This document shows, piece by piece, positions 58,860 to 64,000 of a stretch of 64,000 nucleotides of DNA. How positions within the stretch are numbered: the stretch's first letter is position 1; the number at the start of each line of letters is the position of its first letter. Origin of the DNA: Volvariella volvacea V23 (lineage: Eukaryota; Basidiomycota; Agaricomycetes; Agaricales; Pluteaceae); NCBI GenBank assembly GCA_000349905.1, contig KB722737.1:581327-645326 (forward strand), read 5' to 3'. Made by a program: the position numbers and the translations under genes. The notes beneath the pieces were generated by a model that was not told the origin of the DNA, made no database searches, and saw only the letters and a list, made by a program, of their open reading frames with translations.

Positions 58860-60486
58860 ATGGCTCAACGTACACCGGTTATAAGTGAGCCACAGCCTTA
58901 CTAATCGAGTGGGGACAACATGTTTAGATATATATCCTCGCAGTTGATACTGATCCCGGAGTTGACGACGTACTAGCAATGTTCGTCCCATTACCGTAAC
59001 ACAGGTGTGAATCAACTTGACTGCAGCCGTAGTCTTCTAGCAATCGCATCGCCAGAGTTAGATATTCTTGCATATGTTGTTTCATTTGGTAGGTAGAGAG
59101 TTGTTTACTGTGGGAGGCTCACCTAAGGCTGCTCAGGTAACACTGATGTACATGCTTCTCAGTTAGTGGCCCATTCCCTCGTATTGCTCGCCAGAGGCAT
59201 TACTCAACAACCTAGTCTTAATATTATCAAACTTTATCATGCCATACACAAGCACTTGGAGCGGCATTCAGATCAAGCGAGCCGCTTCCCGAATTTTGGT
59301 GGGCCTCGTAGGCCTACCTTAGCTAAGGGCAGCGATGCCCCCCTTCAGGGCGAACTTCACACTGCCCAATATTTCCATGGAAGGGGAGTGGCAATTCCTT
59401 TGGCTAGTGTCTACTTATCTAAACGCTGGTGCAGGGATGGGCTGAGTGAAATCTCCTCCCGACACCCAGATTTGAACGTGACCAGCGAGGAGAGCAAAGA
59501 CCTAGAAGATTCCTATCTTCAACTAGTAGATCGACCAGGAGCCGATGTTGTGCTTGACCTGCTTAGAGAATATCCACCTCGGAGTATCACGTATATTGCT
59601 CTGGGACCATTGACAAACCTTGCACGCGCACTAAGGAAGGATCCAGGTCTCGTCAAGGACAAGATTGGGCGTGTAGTATGCATGGGTGGTGCACTGGATA
59701 TTCCGGGTAATACCACACCGGTTGCCGAATGTATGCTTTCATGATTGATTATGACAAAATACCTACTAAGTATTCCCTAGTCAACTTCTATGCTGACCCA
59801 TACGCCGTGAAGGAGTTAGTATTGGCTCCTTCATCTGGTGGAGGCTTGCCCCTGTCTAAGTTTACCCTCCTACCACTCGACATAACGACGCCTCATGAAT
59901 TGCCCTTTCCTATTTACCAAGAAAGAGTTGATCCCGCATTTCACTCCTCTGGACGTCCTTCTATCGCCTCTGAAAAGCCTCCCTTGACTCACTTCACCAG
60001 CGCGTTCTTGGAGCGTGCGCGCGAGGTAATGCTTAAATTTGGTAAGGATGCCTTGGAGCTCCACGATATCGCGGCTGTATGGTTCGCAATCGAAAACCCA
60101 CCATCCAGACAAGACCTTAATACAGGATGGAAAGTTCGGAAGCGGATCTTTGACATCGAACGGTTTGTGCAGCAGCTACTTCATTGCCATGTTGTTTTAA
60201 TCCACATTCCAGCACAGGTGAATTGACAAGAGGTATGCTTGTTGTTGACCGACGAGAGGATGTCTCTGCATATGCTCCTGGGACAAATCGTGCCAAGGCG
60301 CAGGAGCAACTGAAACAGGATGGATTCGAGAGTAGTGCCTACTGGGAGTCTGTGGCAGTTCCAGCTCAGGTTGAAGTAGAGATAGAAGGGTATGATGACC
60401 ACAACCCAGGCGTCTCTTGTGTCTACAGTACTCCAGGTCCGGAAGCACTACTGGAGTTACTCCTCAAGCGGGTCTGGGGAGCGTGA
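58860..60486 (+). CDS. Inosine-uridine preferring nucleoside hydrolase
   Basis: Hydrolyses ribonucleosides to base and ribose (purine/pyrimidine salvage). Exon 1 MAQRTPVI (ATG 58860) splices from GTGAGC to an acceptor before TTGATACTGATCCC, giving VIIDTDPGVDDVLAM, the calcium-binding DxDxGxDD signature. The next exons give LAIASPELDILAYVVSFGNT-type sequence, HASQLVAHSLVLLARGI, then SYLQLVDRPGADVVLDLLRE, YIALGPLTNLARALRKDP and GRVVCMGGALDIPGNTTPVA. After an intron come EFNFYADPYAVKELVLAPSS, PLDITTPHELPFPIY and ALELHDIAAVWFAIENPP, with the conserved His-Asp. The last exon (from about 60215) gives GELTRGMLVVDRRED and ends LLKRVWGA. All metal and catalytic motifs look present. About six introns. 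Confidence 0.9.
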
Positions 60487-62092
60487 ATGCCAGGAAGGTA
60501 GTCGTCCTGTGGCAATAATCGATCGCAACGGTATCCATTGGCTTTACGCGACATATCTAGTTGAAAGGATTATTGGCTCTTGACACAGGGTCACTAGGGT
60601 GCGTCGTCTGCGAAACCATTATTGGAGCTTGGTATCCTTGCCGTAGGTTTGCCGCTATATCACCCGATTTATGACAGCAAAAATGGTTCATTAAGGAGCT
60701 GCTTTAGCCCGCATGACCCTGGTGTGCTTCTCGTTTACGGGCCTTTATATGCTTTCATGACCAGTCATTCGGGCTGACATCGCATGTATTGGTGAATTGT
60801 CCATGTCGCGCTTACAATGCGGCACAACTCCTATGCTTCGTCTCGATGTCAATGCAAGGGCAGGAGGGGTACAAATCGGTAGGCCGGGACTCGGACCGTC
60901 CGCTCTGATCCAATGAATCTGACATTGTGGGAGTCCACACTATGCCCGGCGTAAAGGATGAGTGTTCCTTGCGCTCCCTACTTAAGGCAAAGGGTATTGG
61001 TAATTCTCCTTCTGGTATATTTTCTCATATCTAGACCCTTCTCGTGTTCTCGCTCTTCCTGCTTCATGTCGATCGAGTGCTCTAGGGCAAGCAATAGGCA
61101 AGCAGAACCACCTATATAGTATCCACAGGGTGCAGCTCATCCTGCAATCAGATGAAGCAACAATGGGGCGATAGTACATGCCGAATGGGTTGCAGGTGTT
61201 GCACCTAACCAAGCCCGAGCTCGTTGCTTAATTATTTGGCTTTCGGGCTCCTACATCAATGAGCCCACGAGGGCAAAGATAGTGTCGCTGGACGGTGGGC
61301 CCAAGGCCAACTCGTGTGCGGGTAAATTAATCAACCTAGAGCTAACCATGCTACTACCGCAACCGTTTGTCAAGATCTGGACTACTTGAAAATTTTGTTG
61401 TGCATGCTCCTCACCCGCATTGACTGCATTCGTGCCAGTGCTAGGTGAAGTTTTCAAGTCCCGGAGGCGAAACGCTAATGACAATCGGCAGCCCGTTCCC
61501 CAGCTGGGGGCCACTATGATTTGCTTGCTTCCACGGCGCATATTCGGCATAATGCAGTGGTTCAACTAGCCGGACAAGACCTACCATAATGAATATGCAG
61601 CCTTGCTATAGAAATCTGCTATGCTATCTAACACCAGCCTTTGATGCCAGTGATCTATTCTCAGCCTCATGGACTCCTAAGAGACACTGAAATTGGAGAG
61701 TTCTGATGACCCACGGATTTGGTGCAAATGTGCATTAATCACGGGTTTCATTGAATTTACTGTATCTCTAACGTATCTAACTGAATATCGTGTGCTTTCG
61801 GATTCTAAGTGTCCTACTTTTGGCCGTGTAGCAAAACTAAAATGAATGTAAGATTAGTGCGCCTTCTCCCACGCCTGCAGATAATGCCCTCTCAAGAGAT
61901 TGGAGCTTCTGCTTCAATCAAATTTCGTGCCCTTTCCCCCTGGTCATATCGATCCAATCCACCATAATTGATTTGCATCCCAAGACACACTTTACTAAAC
62001 TGAAGATCAGGTATGTGGGCTGCTCTGGCCCGCCAGCTGTCTGCACTGGGAGAAAAATAAATTCATCTGAGGAATGAATGGGTTAGGACGAC
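60487..62092. other. 1.6 kb without a recognised gene
   Basis: Between the nucleoside hydrolase (+) and the acidic hypothetical gene (-), convergent. Frames are short (largest 104 codons, minus strand, 61251-61565) with no motifs. No tRNA, simple repeat or transposon end recognised. Confidence 0.4.
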
Positions 62093-62977
62093 CTACGTTG
62101 CTGTACCATAAACACTGCTGTCGCCCTCTTGACATACGACACGCGCACACCCATCTTGGTTTGAGAGTGCATCATAAATCCATATATCTGTTCCGGAGTA
62201 TATCTCTTGTAATCCACCCAAGTCTACCAGTCTATGACCTGGTTTTATGCGCCTCTGCCCAGGAGCGGGCACGGGAGCTCTCCGCACGTCGACGTCATTC
62301 AGTAGGCGCAATGCGCCAATATTGCTTATTCCCTCAAAGGCTGCGCGATCGTCGGCATCGTCTGGGTCGACAATCCTAACAAGAGGATATGGAACGAATG
62401 CATCATCATCTTCATCGATTCCTGCCATTTGTTCTTCAGTCATATTTCTACTTTCTCGGACCGCGACGGCCATTTTCTGTTCTGCGTCTTGTAGTTGAAC
62501 AAGAAACGCTTGCCAGGCGGCTTCATTAGAACGATCCGCGCGGATGAGCAGACCAAATTCTCTGGCCTCAGATAATTCATCCCATGGGTCGCCGTCATCA
62601 CTGATCTCATCCTGAGGAATCGCTGGTGTTAGATCGTCTTACTGCCAACCCCTAGGGAAATATTGTCAAATGGAACGAATGGCACTTACTACGGCAGCTT
62701 GAATGTCATCGGGCACTTCAGTCGCTGCTGAAGGTCTGATAAAATGCAGATTGACAGAATTCCAAAATTCCTGTATCACACGCAGTCTCCACTGGCGCCT
62801 GCCCTCATCCGGGTATTGGGCTTTAACGGCTGGGTACCTGGTCTATAAGAAAATAACCGACAGTTTTGTCATCGATGGGCTCAATAAAAGCCGCCACCAA
62901 GCTGTTATGGTGGCATAAAAAGGGTCATCAATTACCGCTAGGAAATGCAACCATTCAGGATTTGAGTTCTGACTCAT
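62093..62977 (-). CDS. Hypothetical acidic protein
   Basis: Four-block model: MSQNSNPEWLHFLA (ATG 62975-62977), intron GTAATT...TTATAG, then TRYPAVKAQYPDEGRRQWRL and VIQEFWNSVNLHFIRPSAAT to IQAAV. Intron GTAAGT...CTCAG comes next, followed by DEISDDGDPWDELSEAREFG, WQAFLVQLQDAEQKMAVAVR and acidic EQMAGIDEDDDAFVPYPLVR. The end is PGHRLVDLGGLQEIYSGTDI...SSVYGTAT. About 240 residues, no membrane helix or signal peptide, an Asp/Glu-rich middle and one Trp-rich helical N-terminal part. Splice sites are canonical and the frame stays open, so it looks like a real gene. I do not recognise the family. Convincing orthologues would be needed to say more. Confidence 0.6.
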
Positions 62978-63483
62978 TTGGATTGTACGATGTGCAGTGT
63001 GCGGAAAGATGGAGAAGACCTTATCAGCCGCGGTGGATTATGACTTAAATTAAAGCAGTGGAGGCAACGAACCCCACACAAACCGTTTTAGCACTTGCTC
63101 CTGGCGGCCAAGTGTTGGCAGTATGACTTCTGTGCTTCTTCGTTGGGACGGTTATGGGAGTGGATAGATCAGAAGATGAAAATCCGGACTGGGATCAACT
63201 AATGAGGCCCACGCGGTCCGGGAAAATGGTGGTCACGGGAACGATCAAGTGAATAGAATGCCTTAACCTGACCAGACAGGTTGGAGGATTGTGGACAGAA
63301 GTGTCGCCTCATGCTTCTTCCGACACACAGATGTTAGCGATGAACAGGACAAGACCCAGTGGTCTGTTTATGCCGTGGCATAGGCCAGCATTCCTGCGCC
63401 AGCGGCCATAAAAAGCCCAGATACAATTCATGCAGGTTGCAATCAGACCCCGTTCTGCTTGAACGTGACTAGCGGTCTTCACC
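62978..63483. promoter_or_regulatory. Divergent region, hypothetical / MFS transporter
   Basis: About 500 bases between divergent start codons; no conserved frame. A 115-codon minus-strand ORF (63309-63656) overlaps the transporter's first exons and is treated as a shadow. Confidence 0.4.
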
Positions 63484-64000
63484 ATGGCCCCCCCTGTTAG
63501 TACGACCGGTATGTGACACTTGCTCAACACGGAATGAAGCTGATGGGCATTATCCGCATAGGAGCTGACCTTCCTCGTGGTCAATGGCTTTTCGCCTTTT
63601 CCCTTGTCACCTCGCTGTTCTTCACCTGTAGGTCCATTGTGGTGATCTATTTTCACTCACTCACCACCAAGCTGGGAAGGGGGGTTCGCCTATGGGGTGA
63701 GTAGAACTGGCTCAGAAGGGGGCCAGCGGTGCTCACCGCTTTATCATGTATCTGCAGCTACTGGATGTCCTAAATGCCCACTTCCAAGTTATCTTTGGAA
63801 TCACGAAAACGATGAGCGCACTGCTCCAGCTGGCATACTTCGGGGCTTATCTTGTGTGGTCACCCATTGCAGGAGCCATCGTAAGCCATTCAAATCTTCG
63901 CTGTATCCCCATATTTAATTTACGTAGATGGACAGACGGGGATATAAGGTGATACCTGACCATATTTCCCCGCTGATGACAGGTGCTAAGCACTGTTAAC
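63484..64000 (+). CDS. MFS sugar transporter (fucose/glucose-galactose permease-like), 3' truncated
   Basis: N-terminal part of a major facilitator of the FucP-like group; the rest lies past the right edge. MAPPVSTTG (ATG 63484) splices at GTATGT to ADLPRGQWLFAFSLVTSLFF, helix 1. A 17-nt exon (63680-63696) then restores TWGFAYGLLDVLNAHFQVIF, the family signature after helix 1. ITKTMSALLQLAYFGAYLVW and SPIAGAI follow (helix 2), and after an intron ending near 63928 MDRRGYK, the loop 2-3 'R-x-G-Y/R-K' motif. Exons of 17 to about 150 nt are closely spaced. Likely plasma-membrane uptake of a hexose or deoxyhexose; substrate not decidable from this part. Confidence 0.83.

Noticed and set aside
1..64000. 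A clustered biosynthetic, defence or mobile system
   Set aside because: The genes are unrelated housekeeping functions on both strands; no PKS/NRPS, NLR, integrase, transposase or reverse transcriptase signature was seen.

Overview
The window comes from a filamentous fungus, most likely a mushroom-forming basidiomycete (Agaricomycetes). Genes are packed on both strands and cut by many short (about 45-70 nt) GT-AG introns. The gene set is plainly eukaryotic: Sm-D3, U2AF35, NSA2, APC8, RACK1, TRAPP and Fun30. It also holds fungal families such as Rmt2, DUF1746 and Zn2Cys6 regulators. I could not name a genus from sequence alone. I see no bacterial-type operons, CRISPR arrays, complete transposons or tRNA genes. 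A 100-base run of N marks an assembly gap at 29779-29878.

Layout. 0-8 kb: end of an amidohydrolase, a class II histone deacetylase (Hda1/Clr3 type), a four-helix membrane protein, a DUF1746 membrane protein and a twin-CX9C mitochondrial protein. 8-19 kb: one giant gene for the bridge-like lipid-transfer protein Csf1. 19-21.4 kb: Yip1 and the ribosome-biogenesis factor NSA2. 21.8-26.1 kb: a large Zn2Cys6 transcription factor, divergent from SDH assembly factor 4. 28.7-43.6 kb: Sm-D3, a CLC chloride channel, a GLTSCR1-domain protein, APC8/Cdc23, ALG14, U2AF35, an unresolved possible membrane protein and a second Zn2Cys6 factor. 44-49 kb: mostly gene-poor, apart from a divergent mitochondrial-carrier-like gene. 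49-60.5 kb: Fun30-type remodeller, TRAPPC1/Bet5, an unresolved stretch, Rmt2 arginine methyltransferase, RACK1 and a nucleoside hydrolase. 60.5-64 kb: a gene-poor stretch, an acidic hypothetical protein and the start of an MFS sugar transporter running off the right edge.

The genes are mainly single-copy housekeeping genes and do not form a metabolic cluster or a dedicated defence system. The most notable signals lie inside introns and at exon joints. A C/D-box snoRNA of the U24 family sits in a RACK1 intron, the same host gene as in budding yeast. Several genes need very small exons to restore conserved protein: NSA2 (3 and 6 nt), Sm-D3 (6 nt), the HDAC (14 nt carrying zinc ligands) and the MFS transporter (17 nt). 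The first Zn2Cys6 gene looks frame-shifted at a proline-coding repeat near its end.

Gene identities come from conserved motifs read by eye. Splice sites were placed by hand from GT/AG signals and reading-frame continuity, so outer gene limits are translation start to stop and not transcript ends.
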